The notes under the pieces were generated by a model. That model did not search any database. It had not been told where the DNA came from and saw only the letters and a list, made by a program, of their open reading frames with translations. Positions 53,048-62,415 of a DNA stretch of 64,000 nt are shown one piece after another (positions within the stretch are counted from its first letter, which is position 1; each line of letters begins with the position of its first letter). This DNA is from Saccharomycopsis fibuligera x Saccharomycopsis cf. fibuligera (taxonomy: Eukaryota; Ascomycota; Saccharomycetes; Ascoideales; Saccharomycopsidaceae). Position numbers and translations under genes: made by a program. The DNA lies in the NCBI GenBank assembly GCA_001936135.1, contig CP012819.1:1273501-1337500 (forward strand), written 5' to 3'.

Positions 53048-53859
53048 GATTAAAGATACGAAATATTTTCAAGGGCTATTTTTGTGAAATATGAGAATAC
53101 AGAATAGATTTCTTCTTTTCCGCTGTAGTTATTGAGTAAAGTACAGTTTTTCAAATACATCAATCCTTGACATCCATTAGACCCAATGAATGGATTCTTA
53201 TACCCCAGATACCTTTCAATGAATTTGTAAGCAGTATTAACATTTTTAGAGCTAAAAGTGATGTGCTTGTTAAAGCCACTATATAATTTTTAACGAAATT
53301 GTTATTTCCGAAAATATAACTATATGGAAATAAAAGCTTAAGACCACATTAACGTATGTGCAACTTCAACATGCTAACTCAAAGTCTTTTACTAGTGAGT
53401 ATTTAGCTCGCCATACTTATTTTGGTTCTAATAAAACTCTTTTAAAAATCAGGAGTCGCGACACTAAGAGCTCAAAAAACAACACCGACTACAAATTGAC
53501 CGAATAACTGGTCGTTATGATTGGTAGGTCAGTGAGCCTAGGTCCTTTTTTGCTTTTTTGAAAAGTAACAAAGCCTGTTTTTCATTTTTTTCATTTTTTT
53601 TTCTTTATATATGAAGAAATATGTAATTATGTTTTAACTATAGTCTGAACTGTCAAAATAGATTGATATGAATTGATTATAACACTTTTATCTTTGCATG
53701 TGGTTACTACTGAATACATAAAACTTTCACCATAGAGGGTCAAATGGAAAGGAAGGTTAGAGCAACACATACACAACTATGTAAAAATAGCGAAGGCAAA
53801 TAAGAAATAATAAAAAACTACTGACTTAAAACTAGCATACTCACAATAGCACAAAGAAA
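53048..53859. other. Spacer between dehydrogenase pseudogene and intact copy
   Basis: About 810 bp, AT-rich, holding the former promoter of the pseudogene and the 3' region of the intact gene. No gene seen. Confidence 0.45.
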
Positions 53860-54729
53860 CTAATACTTATCAGTTGAAAAAGCCAAATCTTTCCACTTTT
53901 CAACTCTCTCCAAGTTTTTTCTTGAGTATTGTTCAATAGCGTCAACAGAGTCACCACCAAACGACACAATTTCTGGTATTTCTTTAGCAAATGGGCCTTC
54001 TCTATGCACCAAAGTTACTAAACTTTCACCAAGAGCCTCGGGCTTACCATGAGCATTATCTTTAAAAAAATTGATCATATCTATGCATTGTTTTCTAGCT
54101 TCATCGTAATCAGAAATTGTGGCTGGAAAAATTTCAGTGCTTTTGTTTTTCTTCAAATCTTCAAGCACATTCTCAAAAAAAGTTGTTTTGAAAGCACCCG
54201 GCTCAATTAAAATAGAACGGATTCCAAACCCTTTGACTTCACCATCTAAACTAGTACTGAGTTGCTGAATTGCTGCTTTGGAGGCAACGTAAAGTGAGTA
54301 GAATGGGACGGTTATATAAGTAATACCGCTGCCAATGTTAAGGAAAAGTCCTTGTTTTTTTTCACGAAAATGAGGCAAAAAGCCGGTAATTACTTTAACA
54401 GGGCCATAAACGTTAGTAGCAAACTGTTGTTCCAATCCTTTCACCCCATTTTCCTCGATGCTTCCGAATTGACCAAAACCAGCATTGTTTACGACAACAT
54501 CAATAGGGCCGTATTTTTCAATAATTTGTTGAGATGCTTTTTCCACCTCTTTACTTGTTCCATTAACATCAAAGCTGACGATTATTGCTCCTTTGGATTT
54601 GAATTGCGAAAGTCTCAGAGCATTTCTGCTTGCAGCAATCACTTTGTCACCTTTCGCAAGAGCGGCTTCAACAATAGCAGCGCCAATTCCGGCAGATGCG
54701 CCAGTAATGAACCAAGTAGTAGTAGCCAT
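53860..54729 (-). CDS. NAD(P)-dependent short-chain dehydrogenase/reductase
   Basis: The 289-residue protein starts with ATG at 54729. It is a classical short-chain dehydrogenase: cofactor motif TGASAGIG (9-16), NNAG (81-84), catalytic Ser around 134-136 (NIGSGITY) and Tyr147-Lys151 (YVASK), then IEPGAFKT. There is no targeting signal, so it is probably cytosolic. The substrate cannot be deduced. It is most like the many yeast and bacterial oxidoreductases annotated from the SDR family alone. Arg35 after the second strand (AASRNAL) may favour NADP(H). A decayed tandem copy lies downstream on the same strand. Confidence 0.88.
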   Translation of the reverse strand: MATTTWFITGASAGIGAAIVEAALAKGDKVIAASRNALRLSQFKSKGAIIVSFDVNGTSKEVEKASQQIIEKYGPIDVVVNNAGFGQFGSIEENGVKGLEQQFATNVYGPVKVITGFLPHFREKKQGLFLNIGSGITYITVPFYSLYVASKAAIQQLSTSLDGEVKGFGIRSILIEPGAFKTTFFENVLEDLKKNKSTEIFPATISDYDEARKQCIDMINFFKDNAHGKPEALGESLVTLVHREGPFAKEIPEIVSFGGDSVDAIEQYSRKNLERVEKWKDLAFSTDKY

Positions 54730-55104
54730 AATTAAGAATAGTGAAAATAAAATGACAAAGAAAAACGAAGAGTTGAATAATACTTTTTTGGTTTGCAGTA
54801 GTTAATCCTTTTTTTATATTGCTTCTGCATCTTACTACAGTTGATAATTTGGAAATGTTCCTATTTATATCTTAAAAATTTAGTTTGTTTCCATATTTTC
54901 TTAGGCGTTAATGGATTTAGTGGACTTAGCGGACTTGTGATTTAGCGGACTTTACTAACTTAACGGAGATGATAAATTGTGGTCACTGTAGCCCCGTAGA
55001 CTTCACTATTGACAATTACTAATGATGGCAACGCCGATTTGTTAAACGCAAAAAGACCTAGCGGAGCAAGCCGCAAATGAATTTCAATAGCAGTTATTGA
55101 AGCT

Positions 55105-55111
55105 CCCCCCC

Positions 55112-55175
<64 letters not shown>
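55105..55175. repeat. C28A43 compound homopolymer
   Basis: A pure run of 28 C (55105-55132) is followed immediately by a pure run of 43 A (55133-55175). It is the only long G/C homopolymer in the window. Confidence 0.93.
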
Positions 55176-55177
<2 letters not shown>

Positions 55178-56286
55178 GGTATCCTACCCATATTCTTCTA
55201 AATAAACAATGTGCCGGTTATTAGAAACAGCTCATAGATGGCAAAGTATATGTATGGAGGACTATAACATCATGATGAATCGGTGCGTATTCTTCTGCAC
55301 GAGCCGCGTATGTCACTTTTTCGCTTCCGAACGTCAAAATTTTTCAAGTCCGAACAACAGACAATAGAAATAAAGGTTGTTCAATTTATTTTTTTGACTG
55401 GTGGACTTTCCGACTAAGCGGGGATGATTGCTCTCTATTGAACACTTTCGCTCAATGAACTCCAGAAGAATCGGTTAGAGTTTCCATCATTTCCGAAAGA
55501 TATATGTATTAGTCAGGCCGGTCCCATACCATATATGTGGTTCTAATGGTACAAGCTGAAAAAGTTGCAACTTGGAGAGAACTAGGCAACTTTGTTAGTT
55601 AAGCAGACATCCACATTTCTATACGTCAACCAGCAGGGGTTACCAACTAATGAAACGATAGCACTATTATAAGTCATAGTGAAGTTACGAGGACAATGCA
55701 TTTTTTTCTTTCTCTACTCCAATGTTATTAAGCTTTAATTTATCTATCTGATTTTCCCTTTTGTGGATGGAAAAACCCATTTAAGACGTCACATTAACCT
55801 TTGGAAAAGTCCTTACCAAATGTACGCATGTCTTAAGAAATACTTTTTTAAGACCTTTGGCCAACATTTTCTAGATATCTGAGTCATTAGCTCTCTGCTT
55901 GACGAGCGGTAGTCTCTTTTTGTCGTTTTTACTTCTTGCCGTTTGTAGTTTTTGGGTAAAAATTCTTGCAACTTCTATTGGGCTTGTTTTGTTTGGTTCA
56001 TCTTGGAAATCTCAACTTTGCTGAAGTTCGGTTTTTTTTAAAACACGTAGCTTAGATTTATTTGTTGTTTTTACTTTTGATTTTTTTTAAAGTGAAAACG
56101 ATGGTTTGGGGCACTCTTAGTACATATAAAAGTTGGAAGGCAAAGTAAATGATTAGAGTAGCAAAAAGGAAAGAGATAAAGTGAGTAATAGAAATGATAT
56201 TATATTTGTTACAGAATCAAAACATTCTATAAATCTTATAATGTGAATCGAATCGATAGAAGAGTTTCTGAGTGTAAATCGGTGCT

Positions 56287-56637
56287 TCATTTTGTTTCAA
56301 TCAAAGTCCTTTCAGTGTGATTAATGTCAATGAACGCACTGTCTTGCATTCCAAAAGTATTTTTGTCAGTGATCTCTGAAATTTTGTCCAAATCTTTTAT
56401 ACGCCTAGTTGTTTGAAAATTTTCGCCTCTGGTAAAATAGAACACATATTTTATGTGATTGGGCTCATGGTCATATTGAAACAATCCGTGCTCATCTGAA
56501 ATGTTGTGCGGTTGATCATTATGTTCTTTTTGACACTGCATATGATCATGGTTATAGCTGATGCAGCAAGGCGTATTCGGGTAATGTCTGTTTTTATACA
56601 GCAGCACTAGAAAATTCTTGAAAACTTCATTCTAAGT
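56287..56637 (-). pseudogene. Possible C-terminal gene remnant
   Basis: An open frame without an ATG start runs from an in-frame TAG near 56,634 to a stop at 56287. The translation looks protein-like rather than random, with KYVFYFTRGENFQTTRRIK and DLDKISEITDKNTFG, and an even mix of charged and aromatic residues. A nearby ATG (MKFSRIF) in another frame could be the old start if one base was lost. I do not recognise the family. It could be a decayed gene end, or chance. Confidence 0.3.
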
Positions 56638-57015
56638 ATTTGCTGTCATTGCTGGGATTCACGAATGACGTTTCAAGTTTGTCGCTTACAATCTTTCTGC
56701 TAACTAGTGCTAAATTATGGAAGATATAAATCAGTCTAATTAATGTAATCTAAAATGAATAAGCATAAACAGGCAATTATTTGAGCATATAGTAGGTGCA
56801 TTTTACTGTGAGCTGGTTTATAGTGAAGTGCCTTTGGAGCGTTTCCTTTGACCTCTGGGTCAAATAAACTGAATTATCGAAGCGAATTACCCTTATTTCC
56901 ACTTGCAAAACTCAATAAACAATTATTTTTATCGCCATTTTTCTCCTTATTGTTGTTTCTCAAAAAACAATAAAATATGTTTGTAGACAAACTATGGAAG
57001 CAAACCAGTTGGAAT

Positions 57016-57567
57016 TTATTTGTTCAATGGTGCTTTGATCCAGTTGCTGGTGAATTCAAGTCCTTGGGAATTAATAAACACTTGAGCAATAGGACACTTT
57101 GCTTCAGTGATTTCTTTCAACTCTTCAAACTGCTCATCATTAGCGTCAGTTTCCAACTCATAGTTCACAGTAAGAGCCTTTGCGATAAACCCAGGATATT
57201 TGTCTTGGGTTTTGTCAAGGGTGTCCAAGTCGGCTTCAATATCGATCTTAGCCTTACCGATATTGATTCCCAAGTCCTTGGCTACCAAGTTTGCAGTGAT
57301 GTTCTGACATCCGGAAACCGACGAGAACAAGTGGTGGATTGGATCAGGAGCAGAATCGTTGCCTCCAAGGGCTTTGAATAGATCGTTTTTGATTTGGTGG
57401 GACTCAATGCCTTCGCCAAAGGTTTTCAATTCTTGAACAAAGCCGTTGGCAGTACCCGCCAAGTTGACTTTCAATGTTTGAGCAGCAGGGGTGGAAGAGA
57501 AAAATCTAGTTGCTGGTCTGTATGCAGCTGGTGAAACAAATCTTCTATTAAGGGCCAATCTGAACAT
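57016..57567 (-). CDS. Mitochondrial OsmC/Ohr-family peroxidase-like protein, copy 1
   Basis: The 183-residue protein starts with ATG at 57567. Residues 1-25 (MFRLALNRRF...ATRFFSS) are a clear mitochondrial presequence. The rest is an OsmC/Ohr domain: ANGFVQELKTFGEGIESHQIK, PDPIHHLFSSVSGCQNITA with Cys87, and EITEAKCPIAQVF with Cys158. These two cysteines are the redox pair that reduces organic hydroperoxides in bacterial Ohr/OsmC. Whether the yeast protein uses lipoylated partners is unknown. A paralogue lies 1.3 kb upstream in the same orientation. Length is longer than bacterial OsmC only by the presequence. Confidence 0.87.
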   Translation of the reverse strand: MFRLALNRRFVSPAAYRPATRFFSSTPAAQTLKVNLAGTANGFVQELKTFGEGIESHQIKNDLFKALGGNDSAPDPIHHLFSSVSGCQNITANLVAKDLGINIGKAKIDIEADLDTLDKTQDKYPGFIAKALTVNYELETDANDEQFEELKEITEAKCPIAQVFINSQGLEFTSNWIKAPLNK

Positions 57568-58869
57568 TATGGATAAGAAATGTGTTCAGAAGATATGCTT
57601 GGTAAAGGATGTGGGGAATAGTAGTAGACTAAAGTAATAAGGAGTAATGTGGGAAGGAAGAAATTTAAAACCAGAATTAACTAAAGTAAAATAAAATTAA
57701 ATACATATAAGAAAATACATATGATAAAATACAAAAAATAAAGCAAGATAAATCCTCAACGACAAAACTGCACTAAAGGAAAAAGGACAACAAAAACCCT
57801 ATTTATAAACGAGAGGCCGAAGCCAAAAAGCTTTGCCTTAGCTATAGCTTGTCAGCCCCTTTATGGCTTATAGTACTATTACTTCCCTACTTTTCTTTGA
57901 ATTTTTTGTTGTCATGCATAACGCATTGCTAACTAAAAGCAAAACAATAGCGAACGAGTAATGATGAGAGCTGAGGATCGAAGGCAATTTTACTGTGGCA
58001 CACCAACACACCCACCCTGCCAGCTACTCACAAATCTGTAGCAAAGAACTTCGGGAATACCAGGATAACAGTAAAAGTTACTTTCCTGGTATTGTGTAGG
58101 CTCTAAAACCTCAATATAGCACAATATGCGCTAGCACAATTGCGCAGCGTTTCTCCAGAGACGAGCTCAAGCCAAGTTAATAAAAAAGCTGTAAATTGCA
58201 AACTGTGGTTCATGTTGTAGGCATTATGCAATGCACCCAAGGGCGCGATGGACGCATGGGGCAAGCGGAGATGCAATTGGCTGCATGATATCGGGATTGC
58301 ACGATGACATGTGCCAGTAGCTGATTGCTGCAGTTTTGTGGCTATTCAGTGTTCTGTGCAACTTCGAGTCTGAGTGTAAACTGTGCCATTTGCAGGATCA
58401 TCAATCACCAGAAGGACACGGTTATTGTAATACTTGAATCTGGAGACAGCCACACAGTGGTCTATCGCTGTTTATTGGCGCTACCGCCCGGAATCACAAT
58501 GCCCGCGGTGCTATTATGCTATATAGAATATTCTCTACAATAATGATGTCAGCACATCGCGAGCTGCGAGTGCTCTTCTGTCCCAATTATATTTCTACGC
58601 TGCACTGCTACACTGCTACACTGCTTAGTTTAGTTTCAAGTTATACAATGACATGTGATCTTGAGTAACTGCTGGCAGCCAAGAAGAGCCTCGAGGCTCC
58701 GGAACCAAGAAGACCAATATTTGTCAAATTGGTCAGAACGCGATAGTGATAGATACTTTTGCGCTCAGTAAAAATAGTTCTTTTACAAATAGCAGCCCTT
58801 TCTCCTAGGAATTGGTTAAAAAAGTTTTGCGCATTATAAACACCATAAATAAGATACTTGTACAGTAGC
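57568..58869. other. Spacer between the two OsmC genes
   Basis: About 1.3 kb holding the promoter of copy 1 and the 3' region of copy 2. It is A-rich close to copy 1 and moderately GC-rich around 57,990-58,700. No gene is supported. Confidence 0.45.
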
Positions 58870-59445
58870 TCAGTTCTTCAAAGGAGCATTGATCCAGTTA
58901 TTGTTAAACACCTTGATACCAGAGGTGTTGAGGAACACCTGAGCAACCGGACATTTGGCTTCAGTGACCTTTTTCAACTGGGCAAACTTGGCATCATCAG
59001 CATCGGTTTCTAAAGTGTAGTTTAAAGTAAAAAAGCTGATGTTAAAACCAGGATATACCCCTTTAGCTTTCTCCACTGGCTCCAACTCAGCCTGGATGTC
59101 AATAGTGGCTTCACCGGTCTTGACTCCCAAATTTTGAGCAACAACTTGAGCAGTCAAGTGTTGGCATCCAGAAAGGCTCGAAAATAAGTGTTGGATTGGG
59201 TCTGGGTGGGCATCTGACCCGCCAATGTCCTTGAAACCGTCATTTTGAATAACATGTTGTGTGCCACCAACAGGCTTCAAAGTTTGCTGGAATCCAACAG
59301 CTGTACCCTTCAAAGCCACTGGGATACCATTCCTAATGGCTGAGCATGAGAAAAAGCGGGGAGCATTTTTCAAGAAAAGTTGGCCAGTGGTTGGCTTGAG
59401 GGCATATTGAGTGAGCAATTTTTTGGTCACGGTGGTCTTAAACAT
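58870..59445 (-). CDS. Mitochondrial OsmC/Ohr-family peroxidase-like protein, copy 2
   Basis: The 191-residue protein starts with ATG at 59445. Its N-terminus (MFKTTVTKKLLTQYALKPTT...APRFFSCSAIRNG) is basic and presequence-like. The OsmC core aligns along its whole length with copy 1: GFQQTLKPVGGTQHVIQNDG, PDPIQHLFSSLSGCQHLTA with Cys94, and KVTEAKCPVAQVFLNTSG with Cys165. Both catalytic cysteines are kept, so both copies should be active against organic hydroperoxides. Differences are spread over the whole protein, so the duplication is old rather than recent. The promoter contains T-rich tracts (59,490-59,537). Confidence 0.87.
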   Translation of the reverse strand: MFKTTVTKKLLTQYALKPTTGQLFLKNAPRFFSCSAIRNGIPVALKGTAVGFQQTLKPVGGTQHVIQNDGFKDIGGSDAHPDPIQHLFSSLSGCQHLTAQVVAQNLGVKTGEATIDIQAELEPVEKAKGVYPGFNISFFTLNYTLETDADDAKFAQLKKVTEAKCPVAQVFLNTSGIKVFNNNWINAPLKN

Positions 59446-60128
59446 TGTAAATGGTCGAATGCAGCTAAGTAGTATATATGGGCAGTTTCTTTTTTTTTTT
59501 TTTTTTTTTTGGTTTTTTTTTTTGGTTTTTTTTTATTTTTTAGCTAAGAGTGTTTGATTTGTGTGAGAAGAGACTCTTCAAAAGGTAAAACGAGGGGGAA
59601 AGGCATTCTTTATACAGCAGTACAAGAGTGAATCACCTTAGCAAAGCATTCGTGTCCTTAAATGCCCCACCCCCGAGAAGATAGAGGTAAGCAGCAGCAG
59701 CAACAGCAGCAGTGCATCGCTGCCTAACTGAAAACCCGGTATTGCTGCTAACCAAGTCCGTTTACAGGCATTGGAAAACCTCGCCGCCGACTTCCCGATT
59801 ATAATACCGACCGCATTTACTGCATAGCTTTGCTACCAGTAGCTATTATTGAAACTGTATTATTCCTGTACCTCTCGGACATAACATGCACAGCCAATTA
59901 GTAATGTGAATTTCAAAATATGAGGCCTGAACTTTGTTGCCGCTATTTTTGTTAGTTGTCATCCAATAATGGTCATAACTCCATTACTATGGACTCGGTG
60001 GATGTTTCACAGGGACCTTATGTGTCTCAGCTTGGCCCCGAAATGAGTCATTTTATAAGTATCGGGTACGTATGCTACGTTCCACTGATTGAAAGTCAAT
60101 AGAAAGTGCACTCTGAGACTGATATGAT

Positions 60129-60166
<38 letters not shown>

Positions 60167-60970
60167 ACGCTTACTACATTCACTAAGACGCACGACATCA
60201 AAGCTTACACCACCCAAACGGACGAGAAATGAACCTACATAAATGAAGCTAGCAAGAAAAATAAGCTCAATTTCATGACTTGGCAGATTTATTACTAGAG
60301 GAATTAGCCACGCCATTTCTGCACAGAGACATATACTTAGGTATGATTAGACAATTTATACAACCGCTCACCTTAATGACAATGCAATTCGATTCAACAG
60401 CGTTAGTATAAATGTAGAGTATAAAAGAGCCGTAACATTCGGTAGTGCAAGTAACTTTCTTTGAGATGCCAAATGAGAGTTCACACTGCGTGAGGAGCTA
60501 TAATGAGGTAGTACATTGTGAAGATCATGAACCTAGACGCAAATTTCAGGAGGAAAAAGAAAAAAACAACGACACTTTTATTTTTTCCCAATTTTTGTGA
60601 CAGTTTTTTTCTCTCTTTCGCACAGAAGGTCTACTTATTAACTACATATAAATAATAGAAAATGTAATCTTGTAAACGTATCTACATAGCATATATAGTA
60701 TAGTTCACTTGTTATCATGTAGGAAAACTTATATAAGTAAACCCCATTAGTTTTGTCAATTTAGTAGTTTTATCAGAGTTGAGATAGATTTAGAGGGGAT
60801 CATGATTTTGATGGCTATTGTTTTAGTTTTCCAATCGAAGTCCTTGTCGTGCCGTAGGCGAGGGTACTAGGCTTTCCCGGCTCAATTCCGTTAGTACTGA
60901 GTTGTTGTAAAAACCCTCTAACAATTCAATCAAGAACCACCTGCTCCGTCAGCAAGGAAAACAGCAAAAG
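59446..60970. other. Intergenic region before the tRNA gene
   Basis: About 1.5 kb with T-rich promoter sequence next to OsmC copy 2, a CAGCAG-type run near 59,695, and A36 at 60130-60165. No protein gene is supported. I checked the ~150 bp before the tRNA for a small RNA and saw no clear boxes. Confidence 0.45.
60130..60165. repeat. Homopolymer A36
   Basis: Uninterrupted A run; poly-Phe ORFs on the other strand are artefacts of it. Confidence 0.93.
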
Positions 60971-61068
60971 GACACTATGGCCGAGTGGTTAAGGCGAGAC
61001 ACTCGAATTATTTAGGTTCGGGGGATGTCTTGGGATTTCCCGCGCAGGTTCAAATCCTGCTGGTGTCG
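60971..61068 (+). tRNA. tRNA-Ser(CGA) with intron
   Basis: The acceptor stem GACACTA pairs with TGGTGTC, followed by discriminator G. The A box TGGCCGAGTGG is at 60978-60988 and the B box GGTTCAAATCC at 61047-61057. The anticodon stem AGACA/TGTCT (60997-61001 and 61026-61030) closes a loop with CGA at 61004-61006. A 17-nt intron (61008-61024) sits one base after the anticodon and contains TTCG, which pairs with the anticodon region as in other yeast tRNA introns. A long variable arm marks it as a serine tRNA. It decodes UCG and is not the CUG-decoding tRNA-Ser(CAG). Confidence 0.95.
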
Positions 61069-61610
61069 TTATGATCTTCTATTTTTTTAACAGTTTGACG
61101 TTAATAATGGTAATTTACACAAACTATTTTTTTTTGTCTTTTGTTTTTTGTTTTTTGTTGTTTGTTGTTTGTTGTTTGTTTTTTGAAAAAAAGGCCAATT
61201 TTGTAAGTTATTAGCTGGTATTTATATATAGTGCGTTTAAAGCAAATGATGACTATTGGCGGACCAGAGCACAAGCAGAACTTTACATTTTATTTCGTCA
61301 TAGAAAACATACTAAAATTAAGTAACAGTTTATTTACAGGAGATATAAAAATACAAACCACAATTCGAACAGCTGAATGCTTTTCGGCGTTGATAGGTAG
61401 CTTTATCACACCGCCATAGACCAACAATGTGCATAGACTAACTTTTTCTTTACGTAACAGTTTTTGCACTGGTAGCTGCAGCGAGAAGTTTGGAGTATGC
61501 TTTTTGAAAATGATCATTTCAACTTAAAATGTCCTCTTCAAGATCCACAACGAATCTCTTTTAGCCCAAAATTTGATATAATAAAGTTCTTTAACATAGA
61601 TTTGATAAAA
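61069..61610. other. Intergenic region after the tRNA
   Basis: The tRNA terminator (61082-61088) is followed by a TTTTTTGTTGTTTGTTG-type repeat (61133-61184) and AT-rich sequence. Short ORFs have no domain. Confidence 0.45.
61082..61088 (+). terminator. RNA polymerase III terminator
   Basis: A T7 run 14 bp after the tRNA 3' end, the usual position and form of a pol III stop. Confidence 0.85.
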
Positions 61611-62129
61611 TCATGATTGAATGGAGTCCTTGAGGACCAACTGTCTAGAATGACGGTCAAATAAATTGAAGACCTCTTGAACGCTTAATTTTCGTGGATC
61701 GGCTTCGATGGTCTTTTTGTCCTCTTTGATAAACAAGTTAGTATTTTAATCAAACAACAACAACAATAGAAGACCCGATTAGTCCCTCTCATATTGGCAA
61801 CATGCTATGGTGGCTGCCAAGGAAATATACTTACTGAACGTCACTTTTATTATTGGATCAACTTTTGCACTATTGGTCAAAACTTGGTTATCTATGGCAC
61901 AAACACCTTTTAATGATGGTGGGATGTTAGACAAGAACACTCTTGCAACTTTTCCTGTAAAAGATAAAATATTAGTCTTTGCTCTATGAATATACTATAT
62001 TATTCCCAATTGTCGCTTAGTTGATTCACCGGCTTTTGGAATTAGAAGCTATTGGGGGAGGGGGTACATACCATCCTTGTTAAGTGGGTTAAACTTGACC
62101 ACCACTTTTGTGAAATATTTGGTAATCAT
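61611..62129 (-). CDS. MRPL44: Mitochondrial large-subunit ribosomal protein mL53, three exons
   Basis: No single open frame shows this gene. Three exons join: 62129-62072, 61954-61835 and 61723-61611, giving 96 residues against 98 in S. cerevisiae Mrpl44. Exon 1 reads MITKYFTKVVVKFNPLNKDG. Exon 2 continues KVARVFLSNIPPSLKG to IIKVTF. Exon 3 gives KDKKTIEADPRKL and ends FDRHSRQLVLKDSIQS. The MITKYF start, KVAR...IPP, VTFKDKK and DRHSR blocks match the family in order. Intron 1 is GTATGT...CAG. Intron 2 is GTAAGT...TACTAAC...AAG, with an unusual AAG acceptor. The S. cerevisiae gene also has an intron. The protein is a component of the mitochondrial 54S subunit. It is divergent from MPD1. Confidence 0.85.
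61724..61834 (-). other. MRPL44 intron 2 (111 nt), AAG acceptor
   Basis: Donor GTAAGT at 61834 and perfect branch TACTAAC at 61743-61737. The only acceptor that keeps the conserved VTFKDKK reading is AAG at 61726-61724. Phase 1. Confidence 0.75.
61955..62071 (-). other. MRPL44 intron 1 (117 nt)
   Basis: Donor GTATGT at 62071, acceptor CAG at 61957-61955. GACTAAT about 20 nt before the acceptor is the likely branch site. Phase 1. Confidence 0.85.
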
Positions 62130-62415
62130 ACTGTGCTGTAGATAATGTTTATTATGCGTTTGTAGTACTGCTGTCTGCTACTGTCCCGCTGCTTGATGGT
62201 TCTCATGTGTGTTGAAAGCTTCCTTCTAATCAAGAAATTTTTCGATATTTTCCCGTTGCAAGCAAACCTGTGTTACCCGGACGCTTTGAGCACATAACAA
62301 CGCTTTTAATTACAATTAAAGCCTCGAAGAGATCTACAGCACATTCTCTGAGGCTTTCCACTTATGCACACAAGTAACACGATTTCGTCTGACAAAAGAC
62401 CAGCTTGTAAAGAGA
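62130..62415. promoter_or_regulatory. Divergent promoter MRPL44/MPD1
   Basis: 286 bp between two start codons, of mixed composition. No ORF or strong motif seen. Confidence 0.4.

Larger units (their letters stand above)
54730..57015. other. Gene-poor region with C28A43 tract and a possible gene remnant
   Basis: About 2.3 kb, mostly AT-rich. It contains three near-copies of TTAGCGGAC (54,917-54,952), the C28A43 tract (55105-55175) and an ORF without an ATG start at 56287-56607. No intact gene is supported. Confidence 0.5.

Noticed and set aside
60820-60970. Small RNA gene before the tRNA
   Set aside because: No clear C/D or H/ACA boxes could be paired with confidence.
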